Assembly (NCBI GenBank): GCA_030605675.1
Contig: JAUWHV010000150.1
Coordinates: forward strand, 1 to 8,761
Origin: Deltaproteobacteria bacterium
GTDB lineage: Bacteria > Desulfobacterota > Dissulfuribacteria > Dissulfuribacterales > UBA3076
DNA length: 8,761 nucleotides
Direction: 5' to 3'
The notes below the pieces were generated by a model. It did not search any database and had not been told where the DNA came from. It worked only from the letters and a program-made list of their open reading frames with translations. This document shows, one piece after another, positions 1-5,785 of this stretch (positions are counted from its first letter, which is position 1; each line of letters starts with the position of its first letter). Position numbers and translations under genes: made by a program.

Positions 1-81
1 AAATGACCTTTTCCTCCAATAACCATACGCTTCCACAAATCTCATTTATCTGACCTCCTGTAACAATTCTGTCCGTTTCAT
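1..81 (-). pseudogene. ISNCY-type transposase, N-terminus, interrupted by TAA and cut by window edge
   Basis: Read on the minus strand, an AGGAGG ribosome binding site precedes an ATG at 81-79. Translation gives MKRTELLQEVR, then TAA (48-46), then in the same frame MRFVEAYGYWRKRSF up to the window edge. From memory, ISNCY-family transposases with an N-terminal helix-turn-helix begin MKRTELLQEIRKMRFEEAY, so the match spans the stop and the TAA falls where the family has lysine. A second good ribosome binding site (AGGAGG, 8 nt upstream) precedes the ATG at 45-43 directly after the stop, so translation could restart there and lose only 12 residues. Hence it may be a decayed copy or still produce a near-full-length protein. 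The rest of the gene is outside the window. Family assignment rests on about 26 residues, but the match is distinctive. Confidence 0.7.
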
Positions 82-142
82 AAGCACCTCCTAAGGCACT
101 TATCGAAACCGGACAATTGATGTGTTATAAAAGAGGACAGTT
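1..142 (-). mobile_element. End of an insertion sequence (ISNCY-type), outer boundary uncertain
   Basis: The transposase start near the left edge implies that the upstream end of the insertion sequence lies in this window. On the minus strand two similar motifs precede the gene: ACTGTCCTCTTTTATAA (around 141-125) and ATTGTCCGGTTTCGATAA (around 117-100). They could be repeated transposase-binding sites near the tip, which would put the boundary close to position 140. An 8-bp inverted repeat, ATGTGTTA at 120-127 and TAACACAT at 153-160, surrounds this point. The opposite end is not visible, so neither the terminal repeat nor a target duplication can be confirmed. Confidence 0.4.
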
Positions 143-401
143 TATTTGTTCGTAACACATACAATGATAAGAGTTGCCTTGTTGAATAATTGGCGTTAAT
201 TTAGCGAAAATCCCAAAATCAATTTTACTCCAAAACTGATGTAGCAAATTGCAGATACAGAACGTATTGTAGCCGTTCACGGCTTGAAACTTGAAATTGG
301 AAAGTAGAAATTGGGGAAAGATGAAACAAAAGCATGAAGGCCAAATTTCCATTTTCTAATTTCAACGTTCCGTTAAGTATGTGTAGATAGAATGATGAAA
401 G
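82..401. other. AT-rich gene-free stretch
   Basis: No convincing gene is present between the transposase remnant and the deacetylase gene. The only sizeable frame (minus strand, 352-125) is rich in Phe, Cys and Asn, lacks domain-like features and overlaps a hairpin repeat, so it is treated as chance. The stretch holds the presumed insertion-sequence end, an 8-bp inverted repeat (120-127 with 153-160), a short palindrome AGCCGTTCACGGCT at 271-284 and the hairpin repeat at 291-365. Promoter elements for the downstream gene must lie here, but no confident -35/-10 pair could be chosen. Confidence 0.5.
291..365. repeat. Imperfect AT-rich inverted repeat (hairpin)
   Basis: The 22-base arm at 291-312 (beginning TTGAAATTGG) pairs with the arm at 344-365 (ending TAATTTCAA) with three mismatches, leaving a 31-base loop. 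No long T-run follows on either strand, so it is not an obvious intrinsic terminator. It resembles low-complexity extragenic palindromes dispersed in some bacterial genomes; copy number cannot be judged here. Confidence 0.5.
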
Positions 402-1379
402 GTGTATAAGGTGCCTCGCTTTCGTCCAATTGCCTTAGTAACAGATCCAAGATACCTCGATCACGATACGGCAAATTCCCTTCATCCTGAGATTCCTGCT
501 CGGCTGGAAGGCATACTTAAACGTCTTGAGTCCAGTCCTTTGGCACCATATTTAAAAAAGATAACCCCAAGAAAGGCTGAAATGAATAGGGTGCTGGCTG
601 TCCATGATGAGGACTATCTATCCAGCTTTGAAGGGACCTGTATTTCCGGTCGCGAATTCTTTGGACATCCGGACAACCGTATTGGATATGATTCCTATGA
701 AATAGCACTTCTGGCTGCAGGAGGATGTCTGAGCGGAATAGATATCATTGAAAGTGGTGAGTCGGAGCTTGTATTTTGCTGCGTTCGTCCTCCGGGACAT
801 CATGCAGAGACGGCGCAAGCGCTCGGCTTCTGTTTTCTTAATAACGTAGCTATTGCCGCCAGGTATTGGAAGGATGTCTACGGTAAAGAGAGAATCCTTA
901 TTATTGACTGGGATGCCCATCATGGAAACGGCATACAGGAAGTCTTCGACCATGATCCCGATATATTTTACATCAGCATTCACGAGCACCCCACATTTAG
1001 TTTCCCGGGGACCGGCTATGCAAACGAAACGGGGACCGGGGCAGGTGAGGGGGCAACCTTGAACATTCCTTTGCCTCCGGGTTCAGGAGATGAGGCAATC
1101 CTTAGTGCCTTGAAGGGGCGTGCAGGAGAAGCTGTCAAAGAGTTCAGGCCGGAAGCCATTATTGTGGCTGCCGGCTTTGATGCCCATGTAATGGACGACA
1201 TGTCAGGCCTTGCATATACAACTAAACTCTATGGTTACCTTGGCACCTTCATGGCCTTCTGGGCAGAACGATATTGTAAAGGAAAAGTTTTGTCCATTTT
1301 GGAAGGCGGTTATCATCCTGATGCTTTGCCGGCTAGTGTGGAAGCCTATCTTGCCGGTCTTTCCGTTTGTATAGATTAG
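402..1379 (+). CDS. Histone deacetylase superfamily protein (AcuC / acetylpolyamine amidohydrolase-like)
   Basis: A 325-residue zinc-dependent deacetylase of the arginase/deacetylase fold, a usual length for single-domain bacterial members. Visible active-site elements are the tandem histidines in RPPGHHAE (H133, H134), the metal-binding segment DWDAHHGNG (D171, H173), the third ligand in AAGFDAH (D260) and the catalytic tyrosine in LEGGYHPD (Y304). The N-terminal HPEIPARL motif is typical of the family. No signal peptide is seen, so the protein is probably cytoplasmic. It lies 13 bases upstream of a CBS-ACT gene, resembling acuC next to acuB of Bacillus, where AcuC deacetylates and reactivates acetyl-CoA synthetase. 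A similar role is inferred here; deacetylation of polyamines or other small acetylated compounds is the alternative. The start is uncertain: GTG at 402 opens the frame, but AAAGG at 398-402 is better spaced (8 nt) for GTG at 411, which gives 322 residues. Confidence 0.92.
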   Translation: MYKVPRFRPIALVTDPRYLDHDTANSLHPEIPARLEGILKRLESSPLAPYLKKITPRKAEMNRVLAVHDEDYLSSFEGTCISGREFFGHPDNRIGYDSYEIALLAAGGCLSGIDIIESGESELVFCCVRPPGHHAETAQALGFCFLNNVAIAARYWKDVYGKERILIIDWDAHHGNGIQEVFDHDPDIFYISIHEHPTFSFPGTGYANETGTGAGEGATLNIPLPPGSGDEAILSALKGRAGEAVKEFRPEAIIVAAGFDAHVMDDMSGLAYTTKLYGYLGTFMAFWAERYCKGKVLSILEGGYHPDALPASVEAYLAGLSVCID

Positions 1380-1392
1380 AAAGGAGCTTAGA

Positions 1393-2079
1393 ATGTACAT
1401 ATTGCGTCATATGACTCCTGCCCCATTGACTGTGGAGCCGGATATCCTGATTTCCGAGGCCCGTGAAATCCTGCGCTCTAACCGTTTTCGTCACTTGCCG
1501 GTAATAGACAAAGACTGGCGCCTCGTGGGAATGGTGACAGACCGGGACATCAGGTCTGCTTACCCGTCATCCGTATTGTCCGGGGAAGATCGGAAACGCG
1601 AGTTGGAACAGGTGTCCAAGACCCCGGTCAGTGAGATCATGAGCACTGATCTCGTAAACCTCCTTCCTCATTCAACCATAGATGATGCGCTCCTGCTTTT
1701 GGAAAAGAAAAGGGTTGGGGCAATCCCTGTATTGGACGAAAAGGGTGTGATAGTGGGAATTTTCTCCGTGCGGGACTTGATGAGGGCATACAGTAGAATA
1801 TTCGGACTTGCAGAGAAGGGTGGCTCACTTGTTACCATAAAAGACGATGGAGAGCCTAATGTCCTGGCAAGGATAGTCAAAACCCTTGAGCAAAAAGGAA
1901 TTCCTCTTACAAGACTTAGCAGGACCAAGTTGACCGAAGATGAAAAAAGCCCTGGGATAGTGTATATCAGGGTCCAGACTTATAACATAAGTGCAGTCCA
2001 TTCTGTTCTTGTTAGTGCCGGATTTGAGCTTGTGGATCCGGAACCCTTGTTGCCGAAGGACAGACACTTAAATTCCTAG
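1393..2079 (+). CDS. Tandem CBS domain plus ACT domain protein (AcuB-like)
   Basis: A 228-residue soluble regulatory protein. The first CBS domain covers about residues 6-60, with HLPVIDKDWRLVGMVTDRDI. The second covers about 79-135, with AIPVLDEKGVIVGIFSVRDL. An ACT-like region covers about 142-217. CBS pairs bind adenine nucleotides and ACT domains often bind amino acids, so an energy or metabolite sensor is inferred; no enzymatic motif is present. The start is supported by AAGGAG at 1381-1386, 6 nt before the ATG. An in-frame ATG at 1411 is less well placed. The gene follows the deacetylase by 13 bases and is probably co-transcribed with it. In Bacillus the acuB product has the same CBS-CBS-ACT layout, but its exact biochemical role is not well settled. 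The stop at 2077-2079 is 6 bases before the target duplication of the miniature element. Confidence 0.88.
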   Translation: MYILRHMTPAPLTVEPDILISEAREILRSNRFRHLPVIDKDWRLVGMVTDRDIRSAYPSSVLSGEDRKRELEQVSKTPVSEIMSTDLVNLLPHSTIDDALLLLEKKRVGAIPVLDEKGVIVGIFSVRDLMRAYSRIFGLAEKGGSLVTIKDDGEPNVLARIVKTLEQKGIPLTRLSRTKLTEDEKSPGIVYIRVQTYNISAVHSVLVSAGFELVDPEPLLPKDRHLNS

Positions 2080-2093
2080 CCGCTTGCAAAACT

Positions 2094-2167
2094 GTAAGAT
2101 CTCAATAAGTCTGGGCAAATCATATTTTGCGACCAGTGACTGTTACCCAGACTTATTGAGATCTTAC
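2094..2167. mobile_element. 74-bp miniature inverted-repeat element with 8-bp target duplication
   Basis: Perfect 22-bp terminal inverted repeats (2094-2115 and 2146-2167, outer end GTAAGATC, inner end CTGGG) enclose a 30-base centre without coding capacity. The 8-bp sequence GCAAAACT occurs immediately outside both ends (2086-2093 and 2168-2175), as expected for a target-site duplication made by transposition. GTAA termini with 8-bp duplications are, from memory, characteristic of the IS66 family, so this may be a non-autonomous derivative mobilised by such a transposase. Perfect arms and an intact duplication suggest a recent insertion or selection on the hairpin. No T-run follows, so it is not a classical intrinsic terminator, although the RNA would fold into a strong stem behind the CBS gene. 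Confidence 0.8.
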
Positions 2168-2296
2168 GCAAAACTCAAGACGCAATAAAGAGGTTTGAAG
2201 TTTCAACTGCTGTTTCAGTTTGAGCCCATGCCACCTGCTTTTTTCTGTCGTGTAGTATGCAGTTAGCCTTCTACGGAGGCTTAGCCATTCACTGTT

Positions 2297-2752
2297 ATGC
2301 TTGATGATGTAAAATACATGGAGCTGGCCCTTGAGCAGGCCGGGGTGGCGGCCAGGCAGGGTGAGGTGCCTGTGGGCGCAGTGCTTGTTGATGAAAGGGG
2401 CCAAGTACTGGCCAAGGCCGGCAATATGCCCGTGAAACAGTGCGATCCTACGGCGCATGCCGAAATTCTGGTCTTGAGACAAGGTGCAAAAAAAGTCGGC
2501 AACTACAGGCTGACCGGCACTACTCTGTATGTTACAATAGAACCGTGTTTCATGTGTGCCGGGGCCATGGTCCTTGCCCGGATAAAGCGGCTGGTTTACG
2601 GCGCCCGGGATCCTAAGACCGGTGCGTGTGGTACGCTTTATAATATTGTTCAAGACTCAAGGTTGAACCACCGCCTGGAGGTGAGCCAGGGCATACTCGC
2701 AGATGAGTGCCGATCGCTGATCCAAGCGTTTTTTCAGAAAAGGCGTAAGTAA
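2297..2752 (+). CDS. tadA: tRNA-specific adenosine deaminase TadA
   Basis: A 151-residue zinc deaminase that converts A34 to inosine in the wobble position of tRNA-Arg(ACG). The cytidine/deoxycytidylate deaminase fold is visible: HAE (H54, E56) with the proton-shuttling glutamate, and PCFMCAGAM with zinc ligands C84 and C87. The following segment ARIKRLVYGARDPKTGACG is typical of TadA rather than of cytidine or guanine deaminases. Length is close to the usual 150-170. The ATG at 2297 is the only usable start, since a stop at 2282 closes the frame upstream. The best ribosome binding site, GGAGG at 2275-2279, is 17 nt away, unusually far, and lies in a small hairpin (AGCCT 2265-2269 with AGGCT 2277-2281). 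The gene heads the tadA-tRNA-Ser-ffs-dnaX-ybaB-recR cluster; Bacillus subtilis has a closely similar tadA-scr-dnaX-yaaK-recR order. Its TAA stop is followed two codons later by an in-frame TGA. Confidence 0.95.
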   Translation: MLDDVKYMELALEQAGVAARQGEVPVGAVLVDERGQVLAKAGNMPVKQCDPTAHAEILVLRQGAKKVGNYRLTGTTLYVTIEPCFMCAGAMVLARIKRLVYGARDPKTGACGTLYNIVQDSRLNHRLEVSQGILADECRSLIQAFFQKRRK

Positions 2753-2763
2753 ATTTGAGTTAC

Positions 2764-2857
2764 GGAGAGGTACCGAAGTGGTCATAACGGGGGCGACTCG
2801 AAATCGTCTATACGCCCAAAAGGCGTAACGTGGGTTCGAATCCCACCCTCTCCGCCA
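2764..2857 (+). tRNA. tRNA-Ser (anticodon CGA)
   Basis: A class II tRNA with a perfect 7-bp acceptor stem (GGAGAGG with CCTCTCC), discriminator G and encoded CCA at 2855-2857. The anticodon loop CTCGAAA is held by the stem GGCGA/TCGTC, which has one G-U pair, and gives anticodon CGA, reading UCG. The long variable arm forms ACGCC/GGCGT around CAAAA, as in serine tRNAs. The T arm is GTGGG-TTCGAAT-CCCAC. It starts 11 bases after the tadA stop with no terminator between, so it may be co-transcribed with tadA. A run of six T follows at 2876-2881. Confidence 0.95.
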
Positions 2858-2895
2858 GGGAATTTAGTGATTTGGTTTTTTCAGTGTAATCAATA

Positions 2896-2925
2896 TTGAC
2901 TTGGAAGGGCTCATAATAGTATAGG
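2896..2925 (+). promoter_or_regulatory. Candidate sigma-70 promoter for tRNA-Ser(GGA)
   Basis: TTGACT (2896-2901, five of six to TTGACA) is followed after 18 bases by TATAGG (2920-2925, four of six to TATAAT). Transcription would start near 2932, about 37 bases before the tRNA. With only 25 bases between that tRNA and the SRP RNA, this promoter may serve both. The call is based on matching the consensus by eye. Confidence 0.45.
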
Positions 2926-2968
2926 TATGTCGGTTCAGCGATGAGGAGCCATGGTTGGGAGTTGATAT

Positions 2969-3061
<93 letters not shown>

Positions 3062-3085
3062 AATTTTTAAAAAAATACAACAGGT

Positions 3086-3195
3086 TGATAGCCGGGTCCT
3101 GCGCAACGAAACCCTGCGAATCCCGCCAGGTCCGGGAGGAAGCAACGGCAGTAGGGCCCTTCGTGTGTCGCAGGGGTGCCTGGCTATCATTTTTT
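3086..3195 (+). ncRNA. ffs: Bacterial small signal recognition particle RNA (4.5S type)
   Basis: The Ffh-binding hairpin is recognisable as CCAGGTCCGGGAGGAAGCA, with a GNRA tetraloop (GGGA) and the conserved AGCA side of the internal loop. The ends of the molecule pair: TGATAGCCGGG from 3086 with CCTGGCTATCA ending at 3189, with one G-U. A run of eight T begins at 3190, so the terminal helix doubles as an intrinsic terminator. The paired length of about 104 nt fits the small form lacking an Alu domain. The RNA scaffolds Ffh during co-translational targeting of membrane proteins. Position directly upstream of dnaX is a common arrangement. Confidence 0.95.
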
Positions 3196-3197
3196 TT
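3182..3197 (+). terminator. Intrinsic terminator of the SRP RNA
   Basis: The 3' strand of the terminal helix (GGCTATCA) runs directly into T8 at 3190-3197, the classical end of small SRP RNAs. The dnaX start codon is only 23 bases further on, so dnaX is transcribed either by readthrough of this site or from a promoter that overlaps the RNA gene. Confidence 0.7.
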
Positions 3198-3220
3198 CAG
3201 AGAGCAACTTACCTTAATTC

Positions 3221-4339
3221 ATGTCTTATTTAGTTCTTGCCAGAAAATGGCGCCCCCAGACATTTGGAGATGTAATTGGTCAGTCACACGTGACCAGGAC
3301 CCTTCAAAATGCGCTAAAAAATGACTGTCTTGCCCATGCTCTGCTCTTCAGCGGGCCAAGAGGGGTCGGCAAGACTTCTGTGGCCAGAATACTGGCAAAG
3401 GCCGTGAATTGTGAGTCCGGTCCGGCTCCTGATCCATGTAATAAGTGTGGAGTGTGCAGGGAAATAACTGCCGGATCTTCTATTGACGTGCAGGAGATAG
3501 ACGGTGCTTCTAACCGTGGTATTGATGAGATCCGTCAACTAAAGGAAAATATACAGTTTCTTCCAACTCGTTGCAGGCACAGGATCTATATTATCGACGA
3601 AGTACACATGCTGACCAAGGAAGCCTTTAACGCCCTTTTAAAGACCTTGGAGGAACCCCCCTCCCATGTGTACTTCATATTTGCAACCACTGAACCCGAA
3701 AAAATCCCGGCTACCATACATTCGAGGTGCCAGCATTATGAATTCCGCAGACTGGGTACTGCGGAGTTAGCGGATCACCTGGGCAAAATAGTCCAGACAG
3801 AGGGCATGGGCCTCCAGCAGGATGCAATGCTCTTGTTGGCAAGAGAGGCCGAGGGCAGCGTAAGGGACAGCCTGAGCCTTCTCGACCAGGTGGCTGCTTA
3901 TGGTGCGACTTCACTGAAAGAGGTTTGTGAGGTTCTGGGTGTTGTGGGGACCCAGGTGCTCGAGGAGCTTGCCGTTGCTATCCTTGAAAGTGATGTAGCC
4001 AAGGCCCTCAGGCTTATTGACGATGTCTACAGCTTTGGGGGAAACATCCAGAAATTTACTACAGACCTGGTGTTTTTTTTCAGGAACCTTGTGGTGCTGA
4101 AAAACCTTGGTCCGGAGAGGGCAGTGACTTTGATGGACTTGAGCAGGGAAGATGTAGATGAGTTTTCTTCCGTCATTTCAAAGTATACTGCCCATAGCTT
4201 TTTTCAGGTGCTGGATGCCTTGATGAAGGGGCAGGAGGCAATATACAGGAGCACCACTCCCAAGCTCTCTCTTGAAATGCTGGTGATCCGGCTGTGTAGT
4301 ATGAAAGAGGTTGTGGGGATAGATGACCTCCTGGGATAA
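3221..4339 (+). CDS. dnaX: DNA polymerase III subunit gamma/tau, clamp-loader core (ends at an in-frame TAA)
   Basis: A 372-residue AAA+ ATPase of the clamp loader that opens the beta clamp onto DNA. Seen in order: LARKWRPQTF start, Walker A GPRGVGKT (45-52), a zinc module with C64, C73, C76 and C79, Walker B IIDEVH (124-129), the SRC arginine-finger motif (168-170), sensor 2 region GSVRDSLSLLDQ (about 212-223), then the helical collar domain ending EVVGIDDLLG. The TAA at 4337-4339 stops it exactly after the collar. The frame then remains open to 4843 and encodes a tau-like tail (separate entry), so the visible product corresponds to a gamma form. In E. coli gamma arises by a -1 frameshift; no A-rich slippery site is seen near this stop. 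A run of eight T at 4073-4080 lies inside the collar. The ribosome binding site is weak. ybaB and recR follow, as is usual for dnaX. Confidence 0.95.
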   Translation: MSYLVLARKWRPQTFGDVIGQSHVTRTLQNALKNDCLAHALLFSGPRGVGKTSVARILAKAVNCESGPAPDPCNKCGVCREITAGSSIDVQEIDGASNRGIDEIRQLKENIQFLPTRCRHRIYIIDEVHMLTKEAFNALLKTLEEPPSHVYFIFATTEPEKIPATIHSRCQHYEFRRLGTAELADHLGKIVQTEGMGLQQDAMLLLAREAEGSVRDSLSLLDQVAAYGATSLKEVCEVLGVVGTQVLEELAVAILESDVAKALRLIDDVYSFGGNIQKFTTDLVFFFRNLVVLKNLGPERAVTLMDLSREDVDEFSSVISKYTAHSFFQVLDALMKGQEAIYRSTTPKLSLEMLVIRLCSMKEVVGIDDLLG

Positions 4340-4843
4340 GTAGATAAGCTTCTATCCTCAGCACGAATCGGGGAAAATTTTTCTGAAGGACCTCAGGGAG
4401 AGATAAGCGCAGCCCCTGAAACCGATTCTGTTACCCGGACGGCAAAAGAATGCAGCCCAGAGACATGGACTGATTTTGTAAATTTTGTTAAAGAACAACA
4501 CCCCGTTCTTGGGTCGCTACTGGCCTGTTGCGAGGGGATCGAGACAGAGAGCAACGGGGATCGGGTCCAACTCAAGTGCCGGTCAGGTATGCAGTATGAC
4601 ATGCTCTGCGAAGTGGACCATCAGCAACGACTGAGAGGGCTGACGAAAAAGTTTTTCAGCCGCGCAATCGATGTCGTAATAGAAGAGACCTGTGTTACAA
4701 ACAATGGTAACGCCGGAGGGACTGGGAAGACTTATAGTTTGCGGGATGAACTGATTCAATCCTCCCTGGTCCAGGAGGCGGTCAAGGTCTTTCACGCGCG
4801 GATTTCCGACGTGAGAGTCTTTTCCAATAGAGGACAGAAGTGA
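4340..4843 (+). pseudogene. dnaX: dnaX 3' part: tau-like C-terminal region, in frame after the stop
   Basis: In the same frame as dnaX, 167 codons remain open after the TAA, to a TGA at 4841-4843 just 13 bases before ybaB. The translation begins VDKLLSSARIGENF, continues through a polar linker of about 40 residues and then a compact domain starting near WTDFVNFVKEQHPVLGSLL and including LTKKFFSRAIDVVIEE. Size and position match the DNA polymerase III tau C-terminal region that contacts the polymerase alpha subunit; this is inferred from layout and general character. There is no ATG, GTG or TTG in frame between 4340 and 4588. The first ATG (4589) falls inside the domain, giving only 84 residues. 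The segment could therefore be made intact only by readthrough of TAA, or it is the freshly disconnected end of a broken gene. Confidence 0.75.
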
Positions 4844-4856
4844 AAGGAGTTATATA

Positions 4857-5171
4857 ATGCAGCCAAACATGAAGGAAATGATGAGGCAGGCTCAACGCCT
4901 CCAGGCCAAGATGGGACAACTCCAGAGTGAGCTGTCCACAAAAGAGATAGAGGCCTCTGTAGGAGGCGGGATGGTTAAGGCCGTTGCTAACGGCAAGCCG
5001 GAAATAGTATCAATAACCATTGAAAAAGAAGTTGTGGACCCTGAAGATGTGGAAATGTTGCAGGATCTTGTAGTGGCAGCGGTAAATGAGGTGCTGACCC
5101 GGTCCAAAGAGATGGTAGAAGGAGAAATGGCAAAGCTGACAGGCGGCCTCAAGTTGCCGGGGATGTTCTGA
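4857..5171 (+). CDS. ybaB: YbaB/EbfC family nucleoid-associated protein
   Basis: A 104-residue protein, close to the usual 100-110. The family hallmarks are present: an N-terminal helix MKEMMRQAQRLQAKM, the central GGGMVKAVANGKPEIVSITIEKEVV and a C-terminal helix ending LTGGLKLPGMF. Members form dimers that bind DNA without strong sequence specificity and act as minor nucleoid proteins. AAAGGAG 7-8 nt upstream supports the ATG. It starts 13 bases after the end of the dnaX frame and ends 7 bases before recR, the standard dnaX-ybaB-recR operon order. Confidence 0.95.
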   Translation: MQPNMKEMMRQAQRLQAKMGQLQSELSTKEIEASVGGGMVKAVANGKPEIVSITIEKEVVDPEDVEMLQDLVVAAVNEVLTRSKEMVEGEMAKLTGGLKLPGMF

Positions 5172-5178
5172 TATTTAG

Positions 5179-5781
5179 ATGTCCTCTGCTTTTCCACCTG
5201 CCCTTAGCAGGCTTATTAAGAACCTGGGAAGACTTCCCGGAGTCGGTGAAAAGACTGCCACACGCTTTGCCCTTCAGATATTGAGGTGGCCAAAGGCCCA
5301 AGCCCAGGAAATGGTGAGGTCCATTGCAGAACTTCACGACAAGATAGGATTATGCTCTGTTTGTTTTACTTTTTCCGAGCAGGACCCATGCCCTGTTTGT
5401 GCCGACCCCAAAAGGGATACCTCTGTGGTCTGTGTAGTGGAAGATCCCGGAGACTTGCTGGCCCTGGAAAAGGCAGGGGCCTTCAGGGGACGCTATCATG
5501 TACTGCACGGGGTCCTTGCACCAATGGAAGGGATCGGACCGGATCAGCTTAAAATAGGGCAACTCCTCAAACGTATAGAAAAAGAAGATATAAAAGAGGT
5601 AATACTTGCAACGAGCAGCACTGTTGCCGGAGAGGCTACGTCAGTATTTCTGGCTGAAAGCCTGAAAAAGTGCGGCGTACAAGTTGCGCGGATCGCCTGC
5701 GGCATACCTATGGGTATGGATCTAAAATACGCAGATAAAATGACATTGCAAAAAGCCCTGGAAGCCCGAACCAGCTTTTGA
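5179..5781 (+). CDS. recR: Recombination mediator protein RecR
   Basis: A 200-residue RecR of typical length. Seen in order: a helix-hairpin-helix region NLGRLPGVGEKTATRFALQI (about 15-34), a four-cysteine zinc module C59-x2-C62 and C71-x2-C74 (CSVC...CPVC), and a Toprim domain (about 82-175) starting VVCVVEDPGDLLALE and including GVLAPMEGIGPDQL and GEATSVFLAE. RecR acts with RecO, and RecF where present, to load RecA on SSB-coated single-stranded gaps. The start has no strong ribosome binding site, so translational coupling to ybaB, 7 bases upstream, is likely. It converges with hisD, only 4 bases separating the two stop codons, and no terminator is visible between them. Confidence 0.97.
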   Translation: MSSAFPPALSRLIKNLGRLPGVGEKTATRFALQILRWPKAQAQEMVRSIAELHDKIGLCSVCFTFSEQDPCPVCADPKRDTSVVCVVEDPGDLLALEKAGAFRGRYHVLHGVLAPMEGIGPDQLKIGQLLKRIEKEDIKEVILATSSTVAGEATSVFLAESLKKCGVQVARIACGIPMGMDLKYADKMTLQKALEARTSF

Positions 5782-5785
5782 GCCG

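Noticed and set aside
125..352. 75-codon minus-strand frame in the AT-rich gap
   Set aside because: No ribosome binding site or domain-like pattern, biased composition, and its first part is one arm of an inverted repeat.
2080..2175. Simple rho-independent terminator after the CBS gene
   Set aside because: The stem is strong but no T-run follows on either strand, and exact 8-bp flanking duplications fit a transposable element better.
2153..2653. 166-codon minus-strand frame opposite tadA
   Set aside because: It overlaps a clearly conserved gene on the other strand and runs into the miniature element; its composition is that of a reverse-complement shadow.
4589..4843. Stand-alone 84-residue gene upstream of ybaB
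   Set aside because: It is in frame with dnaX, begins in the middle of the tau-like domain and has no good ribosome binding site; it is better read as the end of dnaX.
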